64,000 nt of DNA. Source: Henckelia pumila. Its lineage: Eukaryota; Streptophyta; Magnoliopsida; Lamiales; Gesneriaceae. Position 1 is the first letter of the stretch. Every line of letters starts with the position of its first letter. Shown here piece after piece: positions 1-11,663 of this stretch. Made by a program: the position numbers and the translations under genes. Location of the stretch: the NCBI RefSeq assembly GCF_033568475.1, contig NC_133123.1, positions 620,001-684,000 on the forward strand, read 5' to 3'. The notes beneath the pieces are model-generated. The model ran no database searches. It saw only the letters and a list, made by a program, of their open reading frames with translations, and was not told the origin of the DNA.

Positions 1-1900
1 CCATACAATTAAAACATGCACTTGACAACAACATTAACAAAATTTAGTCCCATCACATGTGAGTTCCCAGCGCTGAATTTAATTCTTTGAAATAAAATAG
101 AGTAAAATAAAAAGCTTAACGTGACGCGAAGGGCTATATAAGATTAGATGACAGGTCGTATATATATAGCTTACTCCCGACCTCATTCAGAGGAATTTCT
201 AGGAAAGGATTTTAAGGACAGAGAACATTCAAAAAGAAGGGATAAGCAATACATTGTGGATAAACATAAAAAAAAAGGTTTGGGATTTGCTAATGCAGGA
301 AGATTTAAATTTTATTCCTACTATATATATAAAAACAATACTACTCATTCCTCTTGTGTTCGCTCGCCAAAACATATTACCAACATGCTATTACTTCATC
401 CCTAAGTCGTTGGAGGACTTGATCGCCGAAGGGTCTTTGTGTTGAGGATATATGAAGGCCGAGTGAGAGAAGGAGAGCGTCGATTTGAATATTTACCTCA
501 TCTACACCAACTTTGGCAACTTACTCGAAAGAGCTAGATATTTAGTGTGAGGCCAAAGTGTGGGCATCAATATATTGTAGGAACTCAGTTCAGTACTTAA
601 CATTTAACAATTCTATATATCTCCATATCAAAACATTATTTGGGTACAAATGGATGTAACTCCATCCGAATTTAGCGACTAATTAACTTCATCAATTTAG
701 TTAGCATGTCTTTTTCTAGAACATTGACATTAATATGTAGAGAATACAACGTTCAAGCCACTACAAAATCGCCAAATATATCATTTAAGAAACCAGATAG
801 GAAAATTCTATGTCAAGAACTACTACTTAGCGGTTCCATATGAACCATTTTACATGATATCCTGAATATATACTTTGGTTCAATCCGAACAATAGTGCCT
901 GTTAATTCAATTCACTGATCATGCATGAAAGGCAGAATTACATGATCAGGTAAGAAATTATAAAATAACTACAGAAACCAAGTCCAATGCTATTTGCTAG
1001 TCATTTGGTATACAATAATTAATGATCTAGCGCGATTGTGAAATATTTCTGATGGAGTTAGATTTTAATTTTTTCCCCACTTAAATACCATTTTCTAATT
1101 CGAGAATAAAAATTACAGCTTAAGAACTACTGAAAAGTTTTAAAGGGACGTACGTACAGATGGAACTAACAAACGAGCTGCAGAGATCACATCTGTTTTT
1201 CCAAATAAAATGTTACACTACGATAATATCTAGATTATACACACACAAACACACACATGCGTATGTGTCATGTGTGCATGCATATATAACTCTATACATT
1301 GATGTTGTAATACTCACTTTATAGACATGCATTGAATATCCGGCCGGAACATAAAAACTTTAAGTAAACAAAGAACTAAAAATCGTCGGTTTCAAATTTG
1401 AAAGAAAGTTTTGTAACTCACGCACATACATGTACATACATACATACATACATACATCATGCAAAAACCCATAAATACAACAATGTATTTATTCTTCGTC
1501 TCAAGCAAACTTGATACACACATATTATAGTTGTACATGAGGAAATATGAGGTAACTTATTTGAAATAGGAATAAGAAAATTATTATGCATCCTATAAAT
1601 TAATTGAGCAACACTGGGTGTTGTAAAAAACTTTGAAAATAATAGAATAGGAGTTTACATACAAAAACGGTATGGAAACATGCATTTTATAATTAATATT
1701 GTGCATTTGTCACTTCCATGCGAGCAACTAACAAGAAGCAACAAAAGTAATTTCTTCAATCTGTTTTTTTTTTGGGGGGTTAAAATTCTACGATATATAT
1801 TATATATAGTCCACGTTTAAAAACATTGTTTTGATTTTTTACTAATCAAGTTATAAGTTTATGGTGTGGAAAATTGTAGCGTGTGTGTGTGTGTATTGGG

Positions 1901-1931
<31 letters not shown>

Positions 1932-2544
1932 CCACAGTTGTGAAAGAAAAACACACAGACAAGCTGATACGCTGAAAGGTCATGGGGCACAAAATCTTAA
2001 AGAATCCAAAAAAAGGTAAAAAAAAAGAAAACATTTAAATTATGAAGCAAAACAACAGTGTTTTGTATGATTTGAGAGAGAAACAAAGAGAAAGGACTTA
2101 ATTAATTACTTATTTAAACATTTTCTAACCACATACTATTTTTTCCCTTCATCCAATTATATAAAGTTTACTAGGTGCTGGAGCTGATTCACCCACAGTG
2201 GCCATGTAATTTAGGGTTTTCTTTTTTTTTGCTTTTGTGGATCTAGGGTTTGTCTGTTAGTATAGCATTCTTTAATATACTATTATTGTATCTCTGTGAT
2301 CTTGTGGTCCTGTCTGAACATATTTCATCTGTTTCCCTCTATATATGGGTTTCAGATAGCTTTAATTTCATATGTCGAGGTACCGTTATTAACTGAAAAT
2401 CTAATGATTTGTGGTCTCTTTAATATATAATTCCATGAATCCCTATTTGATGTTACCAGACAGAAGCAAAAAAAAAAATCGACACACCAAAATATTATTA
2501 TATATAATTATAAAAATAAAGTAAAGTTACCATTTTTTATAAAT
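1..2544. other. AT-rich intergenic stretch, no gene seen
   Basis: No open frame here resembles a known protein; the longest are low-complexity. Visible simple repeats are a (CATA)n run near 1430-1456, a (GT)n run near 1880-1893 and a (TA)n run near 1902-1927. The stretch lies 3' of the minus-strand LSH gene, so its right end should hold that gene's 3' UTR. Confidence 0.6.
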
Positions 2545-3063
2545 TCAAGTGGGTTGCCTCAGATTCATGATCGGATGGCTGATTTTCTTCTTCTTCTTCT
2601 TCTTGAACGCAATCCCTCTTGCCTTAGCTTGGCATTCCTTGACTTCACGCAAGTAAACGCGGATTGATCCGTTGCCAAAAGGGTTAATCTCCGGTGATCC
2701 GCCGTGCTCTTCGTAAGCTGCCCGAAGCCGTCCGATCAAAGCGTCGAGGCTCCCCCAAGCCTGCTTCAAGGGGCAGGTGCAAGGCGCCGGGGGATCGGGC
2801 TGCCCGAAGAACATGCAACCGGGCAGGTGAACCTTAGTTTTCCCGAACTGGTCTAGGTACCGGAGAAATTCAAGGACATGGCTGCAGCTGAACTGAGACA
2901 TCGTGAGTGGAGGTCTCTGGTTTTTCAAGTACTGCCCGAAAGTGTTCCAGTCCCTTCTCTTTTGAGACTCGTAGCGGCTGAGTGGCGGCGGCTTCTGGTG
3001 CTTGCAGCTGGCTGAAGCTTCGACAGAATCCTTGGACATGATCGTTGCAGGTGGAGAATTCAT
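2545..3063 (-). CDS. LSH: LSH/ALOG-domain nuclear regulator, 172 aa, single exon
   Basis: The protein carries a complete ALOG domain at about residues 30-152 ([17 protein letters not shown], then [17 protein letters not shown], a Cys-rich insert with CTCPLKQAW, then [19 protein letters not shown] and [15 protein letters not shown]). ALOG proteins are plant nuclear factors thought to derive from a recombinase-like DNA-binding fold; they control organ boundaries, light responses and inflorescence form. The zinc-ribbon-like insert shows as C83, C95 and C97. Residues 154-160 are seven lysines encoded by a (CTT)n microsatellite (2584-2604), at the place where relatives carry a KKKRKR-like nuclear signal. 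The ATG at 3063 is used because the longer frame only begins with TTG. Single coding exons are common in this family. The protein lacks the long Ser/Gly/His tails of some members. Which LSH paralogue it is cannot be settled; the insert looks nearest to LSH7/8/10 types. Confidence 0.93.
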   Translation of the reverse strand: MNSPPATIMSKDSVEASASCKHQKPPPLSRYESQKRRDWNTFGQYLKNQRPPLTMSQFSCSHVLEFLRYLDQFGKTKVHLPGCMFFGQPDPPAPCTCPLKQAWGSLDALIGRLRAAYEEHGGSPEINPFGNGSIRVYLREVKECQAKARGIAFKKKKKKKISHPIMNLRQPT

Positions 3064-3373
3064 GGTTATTTTTAGCAATTGGAAAAGAAAGAAAAAGTTG
3101 GGAATTTATTTACAGAAGAAGTGGAGAAAGATGAAAACCATGAGTTTAGGGTCTACTGAGTAGACATGATATGGGCCCTTTGCCTCTTTTCTACTTTCTT
3201 TATATATATATTTTTCCAGTACTGTATTGTTTATTTCTTCTCTCTCATGCATTCATTTTCAACTTCTGTTTTTAAAATATGGCACTAAAAAGTACAATGC
3301 ACTAATTATTGATCTTGAATATTGCAATTTAATTATTTTGTTTTTTCATATTTATGATGATATATATATAAAA
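3064..3373. promoter_or_regulatory. Upstream region of the LSH gene
   Basis: This is the sequence immediately 5' of the minus-strand LSH start. It is pyrimidine-rich on the plus strand, with TA-rich stretches at 3200-3212 and 3360-3370. No single TATA box can be fixed with confidence. Confidence 0.35.
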
Positions 3374-3530
3374 ATTTTCAGCTGCACAACCAATGATGTT
3401 CAACTTGTTCCCTACCACTAAAACCCGGTATCTTGTTTTAGTTATGCGAAAAATAAAAAAAAACTAAAACCCAATGCCGGATTTTAGTGGTCGGAACGAG
3501 GTGGAAAAAAATTGTTGGACAGCTGAAAAG
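3374..3530. mobile_element. Short fold-back MITE upstream of LSH
   Basis: The two halves are imperfect reverse complements. The left end TTTTCAGCTG (about 3375) pairs with CAGCTGAAAAG (3520-3530), and the inner arms CCACTAAAACCCGG and CCGGATTTTAGTGG pair too. The loop is A-rich. There is no coding capacity. A short element with such long inverted arms is a MITE or fold-back; no target-site duplication is clear, so the superfamily is open. It lies about 310 bp upstream of the LSH start codon. Confidence 0.6.
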
Positions 3531-4149
3531 TCATCTATATATGTGTTTATCCTAAATACCTTAGGAAATGGAGTGCTATATATATGGTAACTTGATTATC
3601 ATATACACAAAAATAATTTCTTTCTTCTCTAATTATTCTGGCCACTGTTCATTAAATAACTCATCAAATTTTTTTTGACGGAGCATTATGGAGACATATA
3701 AAAGGTAGCCGAGTCAACCTGCTCAAAAAATCTGATTCGATTTCGAAACACTACCTTTTTACCATTAAAATATTAAACGATTTGGTGTAGGATTTTAATA
3801 TCCAAGCCATCATCATTAACGGCCATATTATATTTCCTAATGTCTATAATATCATATATGCATGAATGTGACCGTATATATTCCACCTCGCATAATAGTT
3901 AATTTGGTTAATGTCTCTTTCTTACAACTATTCAGAATTTGCGGTAAAAAAATCATTCCTGTGGCGCTGAGCGGATTCATTATTGAAAGAACAGATTATG
4001 TGCTAGCTCTTTCACTCCTGAAATTATAACAACTCCCTGATATTTGAAATGCCCACGCCACTATACATTTCCCCACACTTATTTAACATATATACCTAAA
4101 ATAAGCTTCAAAGGTTCCTATTCACGATCAACTCCTTGAGGTAATATCC

Positions 4150-4620
4150 TAAAACCTTTATGGTAGCGTTCGAAACTCGACTCCGTAAAAAACACGTTTG
4201 AGATCATTCTTAATTAATCTTATTGAGTTGAGTCGGGCTCAATTTCCAGCTCAAATATTTTATCGCGAGCATGCTTGTTTATAGACTCGTGAGTACTGTT
4301 AGCGAGCTTGAGCTCGCAAGCATGCTCATTTAGTGTTCGTGAACAACTGAACATGTTAGTTTATCATTAGTTTTAGACATACATTCTATTGTATGTTCGA
4401 GCTCGATTCTATCTTTAAAATGCTCGAATCAAGTGGGACTCGAGCTTTATTATATGCTTAACGAGCTAAAAAATGAGTATGTTTAACGAGTTTGAAAACG
4501 AGCCAAGCTACAGTGGGTTAGTTAAACATGATAAACAAGACCGAACTTGAGCTATTCACTAGCTTGATAATTTCAAAACGAACCGAGCTCAAATCTTACA
4601 ATAATTTAGCTGACGATGAC
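4150..4620. repeat. GAGCTCG-word repeat, probably a degraded non-autonomous transposon
   Basis: The words GAGCTTGAGCTCG, CGAGCTC, GAGCTCG and ACGAGC recur on both strands, mixed with GTTCGTGAACA-type palindromes. Many plant genomes carry non-autonomous elements built of such words. I cannot see clear ends or a target duplication, and there is no ORF. Confidence 0.4.
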
Positions 4621-5296
4621 CCGCTAAGATGGTAGCACAACTCCGCACATCTTACATTATATATACATTCAAGGACGAATCTATGTATGACCATTTTTTT
4701 GGGTTATATATATATTATATATATATAATTTCAAAAATAATTAATAGTGTAGTAAATTTTAAATCTTGTATGCTTATTATTTAAATTTTTTTTATAAAAT
4801 TCAGCTTATGACTTCGGCTTTTCAAGTCTTAAATACATATACAAATGAAATATCTTTTTTGTTTCAGATTAATTTTTAAAATTATAATAGTTGTGTGATA
4901 TGAATGTATTAAAAAGTTATATTTTTTTTATGATTTGAGAGAAAAATATATTACTTAAATAATGAATAATATTTGTTGTTGCATCAAAATAAATTGTAGT
5001 GGTTGAAAAAAAAATGAAAATTTTGAGTCTTATTTATTATTGTATTACTCTAAATTTATTTATTAAATTAAGTTCAAACCAACTCTAATTCTAATTCTTG
5101 GATCCGTTCCTGTATACATTGATGGGTAACTGTGCGAGTAAGGTCCAAGTAAACGAATTGTAATTAAGTATATGCCGAAGGTTGGCCAGATGATACAATA
5201 TTAGAGTTTTATTTAGCAAATTACTAGAATGCATGATAATCACAGTATATATAATACACCAAGAATGCAAGAAACATAAAGTTAAAAATATATCGC

Positions 5297-5327
<31 letters not shown>

Positions 5328-5331
<4 letters not shown>

Positions 5332-5496
5332 TTGTTATACTGCCCACCTCCCGTGCCTATCTCCACGCCTACCTATGAGGTGACACTCATCAATTGGATG
5401 AACCATTTGTATATGATTCATCTCATCCATTGAATGATTGCCACCTCATAGGTGGGCATGAAGGTGGGCATGGGAGGTGGGCAACATAGCAAAACT
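5328..5496. mobile_element. Palindromic MITE beside a (TA)n microsatellite, copy 1
   Basis: A (TA)n run (about 5300-5327) is followed at once by AGTTTTGTTATACTGCCCAC. The element closes with the reverse complement, GTGGGCAACATAGCAAAACT. Almost the whole length folds back: GGTGGGCATGGGAGGTGGGC pairs with the left-arm GCCCACCTCCCGTGCC. There is no coding capacity. It shares its architecture and the GCCCACC words with elements at 13467 and 55951. The family resembles rice Micron elements, which insert into TA microsatellites. Confidence 0.7.
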
Positions 5497-5957
5497 CGTC
5501 AAATTTCAAACATAGTATGTTATGTTTGTTTTTTTTAATCATTATTTTAACCTATCGTAGCTCCAGAATTGCCAAAAAAAAAAAGAAGAAGAAGAAGATA
5601 TAGGACTAAACATATAATAGAGGATATAAATATTTACAAATAAATAGATACATAGGAATATTTAAAAAAAAGAACTTTTTTCAGTTAAGTATTTCCGCCC
5701 ATAAATTATGATTTTATTTTGAAATTTATCAGAAATTCGTATTTTAACAATTAACTTTTAGAAAATTGCAGGTCATTTTGTAATATTTCGATTAAATTCT
5801 AGCTTAATTGTAGTGCTTGTTACCATTATATTATTATAAAACTATTATTGATCTGAGTCGATATCAATGTAAAAAATTCTTATTCGATTGGGCTTACGCA
5901 CTAAACTTTTGTCGGTTCAAAATTTTATTCAAAACTTGACTCGCTCCGCTTCATGAA

Positions 5958-6098
5958 ATGCATCCCGACCACGCACCCTGCGGGTGATGTGTAACCTTAT
6001 GATTGGTCAAAATTAGTGGGTCGCACGTGGGTTCTACTAATTTTCACCAATCATGAGCCGCCACGTCACCCGTAAGGCACTACCCGGCGAATAGCATA
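5958..6098. mobile_element. Fold-back element of about 140 bp
   Basis: The left arm (GCGGGTGATGTG, then TATGATTGGTCAAAATTAGT) pairs with the right arm (ACTAATTTTCACCAATCATG, then CCACGTCACCCG). The outer parts pair more loosely. Short size, no ORF and long inverted arms indicate a MITE-like element. The termini are not sharply defined. Confidence 0.5.
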
Positions 6099-6358
6099 CA
6101 TCCACAAAATGATATTATCAATCAATTACACCCACATCTATTAATTGTCGGTCCAATTCCTCTCATCTCACCGTGAAAGTTAATATTTATTTATTTTTTG
6201 TTTCATAAAATTCAATTTTCTTAATTCCGAAGCTATATTACCAAACATACGATATAATTAAAGCCTGCAAAATAATTGAGAAATTTCCCTGAAATAGGAT
6301 GGATACTTTTTCCTTTTATTTTCTTCGTCGTATGTATAGTACCATATAGTATACTGTG

Positions 6359-6361
<3 letters not shown>

Positions 6362-6401
<40 letters not shown>

Positions 6402-6402
6402 T
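6362..6402. repeat. (TA)n microsatellite
   Basis: About 40 bp of uninterrupted TA dinucleotides, with nearly the same words (CTGTGAAA and TACCATAT) on both sides. There is no MITE in it, unlike three other TA runs in the window. Confidence 0.8.
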
Positions 6403-7389
6403 GTGAAAGTACCATATTTTTAGTACTGCTCTCTTCAATTTTAATTAAAACATTACACTTGTTTTTGTCGCGAATAATAAGAAATCGATCTTCAGCATAA
6501 TTCCATACATAGGTTGTACAATATTTTCCTTTTATATATGTTCTTCAACAATTAATTTCTTAATTTCTTTTTGTAAACTTCAATATTAATCGCCACTATT
6601 CAAAGATGTGAAATCACAGCATAGAAAGGATCAAAGAAATTCGTTCACCAAAAAATAGAAAGAAAGAATCATTTAACACATTTATTTCGCGGATAGAAAT
6701 TTGTTCATTTATAAATGGCATCCCGTAAGATGTCTTCTTTTCTTTTTTGCTTTTTTTTTTTAATATAAAAATTCGTTTATCACATTTATTTCGCGGATGT
6801 ATTAGTCGGTTCATGTCGTTATTATATCAGACAAAATTACATCTTAATCAATGTTACAACCATTTTATAATTTAATTAATTGATGGTTGGCACACCTTAT
6901 CTATTATTATCAATATAATTATTTGAAGAATAAAAAGATTATAATATTAGCAAGTAAATTTCGAAGTTACTTTATTTCTCTCCAAATTATAATTTAAAGT
7001 GTGGTGACCAAGCACCGAATGAATCGAGAGTGGATTCAGTGGTGGATCTAAATTTTGTTGTATGTATACATAGAATTGTGAGTTTTGTTGGTCAAAGTTT
7101 TTACACTGCAAATTAATTCCTCGATCCCTGTCGCGTTTCCATTTCACGGGTGGATGAATAAATGCAAAAATGAGGCTGTATTTGGTATAATATTGATGGT
7201 GAAGAATTAAATTCCCCTAATATAATGTTGCTAATCACATGGCATTGGGGGATCGAAATCGCACTTTGGAACAAATGCTTTAATTCTCGTACGGAAAGGA
7301 GTTGTCACTCCACGTGATTGGGTCCAGCTCTCATCTCCAATTGTCTTGTGCTGCACAAGAACTCTATGTTGGAGAACCCCACCATACAT

Positions 7390-7960
7390 ATTCATTGTGT
7401 CGGCTTTTCGATTATTTACAGTTCAAACACCACTTCAACCCTACTAAATTAGTTGCATCAATCTTTTTCTAATTTTTTGGCTGCTAAAGTTTTTGATTTT
7501 GTGACATACTTGCACTAGCTAGTTGTTGTTGTATTGTATAGTTCAATTTGTAAGTTGTCGCCAATATTTTTATATTTGTGCAAGTGTATAAATATGGCAA
7601 CTTTATTTCTTCAAATAGCTAGAAGTGCACTTATTCGATCCAACGAGGCATTATAAACGATAGACTACAATTTCTTCAAATAAATAATAGTTGTTAAGAT
7701 TTACTTAGACATCTTGACGAATCCAACCTGCGCAGGGTTCAAGACCTGCACCAAAGTTCCAAGCTCCGGCACCAACAAACACTAAGAAGACTCGCCCCTA
7801 GAGAAGAACGCCAAGCATTTACATTTCTTAATTTATGCATTTACATCTACATTGAGCCAGAGTCGACGGTGTTACAATGTAGTATGGCCCGATTTGAGTT
7901 ACTGCTAGCGACATCTTCTGCAATTGCAGTTGCTTCCCGGCCCTGAGCATCATTTTCTTC
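7390..7960 (-). pseudogene. 3' end of an EP1-like glycoprotein gene, duplicated fragment
   Basis: Minus-strand codons from about 7843 to the stop at 7701-7703 read CIKKCKCLAFFSRGESS, one stop, then CLLVPELGTLVQVLNPAQVG and FVKMSK. This is the C-terminal PAN-like end of EP1-like bulb-lectin glycoproteins. The same protein end and the same 3' flank recur at 40715-41200 (both flanks hold GATTATTTACAGTTCAAACA). The piece is therefore a segmental duplicate of the 41 kb gene's end. It has no N-terminal lectin part and cannot make a product. Confidence 0.75.
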
Positions 7961-8139
7961 GTTAAAACGACGGCGTTGTACAAATACTTATTTATGAGAA
8001 ATGAAATAAAATTAAGTTATTGAAAGTTTGGAAGTAAGGTCCAGGCTTATTGTTTGTAATTAAAAAACAATTTTCTAACATTTTTCTATCAGACTACGAC
8101 AAAAAACGATAATACTTTTTGTGCTTATCAATTGCCTAA

Positions 8140-9120
8140 AGCTAAGGGACAAATCCCAACCACGACAAAGATGTCAACGAGCACATGGACTTGGTTCGAA
8201 TGTACTTGGAAAATACGCATGAAAAAATGGGCCAATACGAAGAAAAGTCAACAGAGTACTCCATCGGATACATAGTACTCATCAAAATCTAGTCACATAA
8301 AATTAAAAACATCCGAGGATTACACAAGAGTCTGATCCGAAAGTATGAAAGACCCTTTACGATCATTGCTAGGGTGGAGAAGGTATCATATCGTCTCGAC
8401 CTCCAACATATTGAAGATTCACCCGGTCATCCATGTGAGCATGATAAAACCTTACTATCTGGATAAGGAAGACACAAGCCGAGGTGATTCCCACCAGGAA
8501 CCTCCTATAGTAACAACATATTTTAACAAACAAGTTGAAGAAGTACTAACCAAACGTATCGAGCGACACGACGAGCAGTGAAACCTAGCACTGAATACTT
8601 GACCAAGTGGAAAGGATTGTCAGAGACTAAAGCGACATAGGGAACAAAAGAAGACTTGTAGCAATTCAAATAATTACTACACCAATTTGATGCTATAAGG
8701 ATGTCAGCCGAATAGGTGGGGGAGAATGTCATAAACCCACAACTTCAAACACATTCCAAAAATCTTTAAATGTGGTGCATTGTGCAGGTTGCGTAACTTT
8801 TAGAACCTTATAGATTATTCTGGCTAGCTCTATACTTACATAGAGCTTTCTAGAATTCCCTTGTATATATTGGACTTTTATAAAATTATATAGATAGAAG
8901 CAACTAGACTTGTGTAAAAGCAAGAAATTTCTGGAGAGTTAATATCCATCGACGGAACATTATATCTTAGTCATTCATGTTAGAAAGTCGCAACTATAAA
9001 AAGGGTGGCTCCCTAATTTTAAATCACTAAAGTTAAAACAATACCAAATATTCTCAAAGCTATGCCGTGTTCTCATTTAAACACTTGCACATATACTTAC
9101 GTTAAAGAGCAAATACCGCA
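8140..9120 (+). mobile_element. Chromovirus (Ty3/Gypsy) 3' remnant: integrase end, chromodomain, LTR-like sequence
   Basis: The plus strand carries the end of a Gypsy polyprotein. An integrase C-terminal segment (RKYERPFTIIARVEKVSYRL, about 8335-8400) is followed by chromodomain-like residues (EYLTKWKGLSETKAT). Next come a GGTGGGGGAGAATG polypurine-like stretch near 8715 and an LTR-like sequence from about 8727 with TATAAAAAGG near 8996. It is a fossil: only the 3' part is present and it is broken in several places. It sits between the EP1-like fragment and the HSP70-like fragment, so it inserted into the duplicated block. Confidence 0.7.
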
Positions 9121-9129
9121 CATAACCTT

Positions 9130-10020
9130 AGAAGAGTTGAGTTCTTGACATGGTGTCCCAGATCTTCTTTGGAAATGTGCTTCATCTTAGTGACCATGAT
9201 GGCAGAGATTTTTTTGGGGGAGATTCTTCTTCGTTCACCTTGATATAGGCGACTTCAACCATTGTCTTGTCATCGTCATGTGATTTGCGAACAAACAACA
9301 AAAGACAAGTCACTTGGTACAACGACCTCACTAAACTTTCTATCCATAAATCTTTTGAAATCTTAAAATATGGATCAACCATATAAAATTAGTAGTTTCA
9401 TTTTATTTTAGACCAAGTTAAGAATTCCAAGTCAAAATACAAGAATATTAAATGAAAATAGATAATCTCACCGAAATTTGTATTTTTTCCCCCCAAAACC
9501 TTTATTTTGAAATCTTCAAACTTAAAAATTAATCCAAACATATACTTATTAATTAATTTTAGACCAAATTAATGACCAACAAGAATCCAACTCAATCAAT
9601 GGTTTCGCTTAACATTCATACATACCTGCTCAAAACATAAAATATTAAACACGAGAATATTATGTAAAAACAGATAATCTCACAAAATGAAAAATACTAT
9701 AAGATAAGTTTTTAGAAATCTGAAAATTAATCAAAACATAACACAATGTTAAGAATCTAAATCAATCAAGGACATGCTTAACAATCATATATAATCTACT
9801 CAAAACACAAAATATTAAAAACTTACCTAAAACAGATTCATAACACAAGAATATTACATGCATGAAAATAGAAAATATCACCGAAAATTATATTTTTGGG
9901 GTTGATTAATGCAGCATCCATTCCAGACTCGCCAATCCAATATCTCTTTCCCAAGACAAAAATAACAGGTGTCATCTTGTTACTTAGATCATTTGGTACC
10001 ATGGTTCAAAAAAACGGGAT
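9130..10020 (-). pseudogene. HSP70-like pseudogene fragment: end of exon 1, intron, start of exon 2
   Basis: On the minus strand, 10010 to about 9895 encodes VPNDL..., then WIGESGMDAALINP, matching exon 1 of the 39 kb HSP70-like copy (IVPNVLGS... WVGEFDAALTNP). The segment 9386-9135 encodes DFKRFMDRKF, then FVVRKSHDDDKTMVEVAYIK and SAIMVTKMKHISKEDLGHHV, the next part of the HSP70 nucleotide-binding domain. The intron between them lies at the conserved HSP70 position (in the D codon of F-D-x-K-R), so this is a genomic duplicate and not a processed copy. The frame is disrupted within exon 2 and both ends of the gene are missing. At the 9370 region this copy keeps ATG-GAT-AGA in frame where the 38.8 kb copy has lost a base. 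Confidence 0.75.
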
Positions 10021-10138
10021 TGGAACGGGTGGAACAACCGTTCTGGAATGGGAACAACAGATGTCGTAACAAATTTCCGAGTGAAAACATTTGTATAATA
10101 TAAAGTTGTTATTTTTTTATATTTCGACGATTTCGTGG

Positions 10139-11000
10139 ATGTAACGCCCCAAAATTAGCCCAATCGAGATTATAGGAGATTATTATTGATAATCATAGGT
10201 TATGAAATTCGAGGGTTGAATTGATATTTGATCAGGGATTGAATAGCAATTTTTTGAAGAATTCAGGGACCATAGTGTAATTTTCTTATTTTGACTTGGT
10301 CTTTATTATTTAAATAGAGGATGAAGCGTGTAGGTGGCATTTCTTTCTTCTCTTCTTCTCCTTTAGCCGATCAACCTCCACTAAAGCGTCATCTCAAGCT
10401 TTCTGATTTCAGTTTCTGCTCGATCCGTTCGATGGAATTTTAATCCGAAGGTATTTTCACGATCACGGCTGCGAGAGCTCCGTTCTACTGTAAGTTTTAT
10501 TACGATCCAGCATGTTTTGATTTTGAGGTATCGTCAGATTTTGATTTTGTTAGGATATGTCATTCTTGAGCTAGCATAGATCGTATATTCGAAGTCGGAT
10601 CGAAAAAAGAACGTCATTTGGATTTTTTTTATGATTTTTGGAAGCAAATTCGTAATAGGGGTTTTAAGATTTGTTGATATTTGAATTGTTTTGTTGGTTT
10701 GAAGTTTTTAGTAGTTGAATGAGATTGATATGTTGAGTTGTTGATTTTCGGTTAGCTGAATTATAGCCGTTATGTCGCCGGTTTGAGATTTTCAGAATTT
10801 GGGGAGTTTGATTAAATTGAGGATTGGATTCGGTTGGATTGATTGATATTGAATTATTTTTTATATCTCCGTACAGATTTGGTGGAAGGTTGTTGAGTTC
10901 AGAGCTAGTAGAATTCGAATCGTCGAAGAATTGATCGAGAATCGCTTGTTCAGTTTGGAAGCTACATCGAATCGAAGAAAAGGTAGAAGTCGACATCGAA
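10139..11000 (+). mobile_element. LTR-like remnant, probable Ty3/Gypsy
   Basis: It begins TGTAACGCCCCAAAATTAGC, the usual start of many plant Gypsy LTRs. A TATTTAAATAG box lies near 10308, followed by a pyrimidine-rich transcribed-looking region without a gene. There is no partner LTR or internal domain next to it. Its right end abuts a hAT-like element piece near 11007. It is a fossil of uncertain lineage and probably partial. Confidence 0.5.
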
Positions 11001-11006
11001 TCAAAT

Positions 11007-11174
11007 AGGGGGTTCGGGGATGGGGATAGCATCCCCATACCCGTCCCAATATGTTGCTTGGATTTTTAAAAATCTCTGAACCCGAACCCATACCCGAAAA
11101 TACTCCTCCGATCCTGCCCCGTTTTGGATTTTCCCCGTGGGTACCCGAATCCGTGGGGAAAATTGTCATCCCTA
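11007..11174. mobile_element. Right end of a hAT-like non-autonomous element (partial copy)
   Basis: The sequence (GGGGATGGGGATAGCATCCC near the left, ending TTGTCATCCCTA) matches the right end of the more complete element at 13275-14349. The terminal TAGGGATGACAA on the minus strand is a hAT-like end. It is followed by TTTTTTAG, the same 8 bp that flank the fuller copy. The left part is missing. Confidence 0.7.
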
Positions 11175-11500
11175 TTTTTTAGCCAAAAGAAAGGATCTTG
11201 TCTCACATCTTGCAAATATAGTTCTCAAGCATCTTTATTGTCTTCAAAACCTTGTTTAGCTTCGCAGCATGGAGTGCAGCCCCATCGGCAAAAATATCCT
11301 CTAGTTGACGTACTCCGTACAATTTTGTTCCCTAAAAAAAGTCTTGAACTAGCTGCTTCAACTTGGGTATACGACTTGAGCCACCGACCAAAATGACATC
11401 GCCGATCATCGTCTTGGTCCTAGTAGCATATTTCAAAAAGTTTTCAACATGAAAGGCATTCCTTGAACAGTTCTGAGTTCAATTCTTCAAATTTTTGTTT
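11175..11500 (-). pseudogene. HSP70-like fragment: end of the nucleotide-binding domain
   Basis: The minus strand encodes, with interruptions, FEELN..., then TKTMIGDVILVGGSSRIPKL, then KQLVQDFFEGTK and LHAAKLNKVLKT, the [11 protein letters not shown] segment of HSP70. The same fragment recurs at 14358, 16085 and 18870. Downstream on this strand it ends at a hAT-like element border. Upstream it changes after the FEELN codons into a non-HSP70 sequence shared with two other copies. It is broken and not expressible as an HSP70. Confidence 0.75.
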
Positions 11501-11663
11501 ATGACATCAAACCTATGCAATCAAGAAATATACATGTACGCAAAAGATGCATATAAAGACCAACTTCCTTTGTAAAGATGCTGAAAAAAATTGTATTATT
11601 CAATCAAACGTGACTACATGAGTGATGAGCTACAAAATTCTATTAAGATAAACGTATTATGAG

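Noticed and set aside
148-445. Two overlapping short plus-strand frames at the window start
   Set aside because: They are low in complexity, overlap in different frames and resemble no family.
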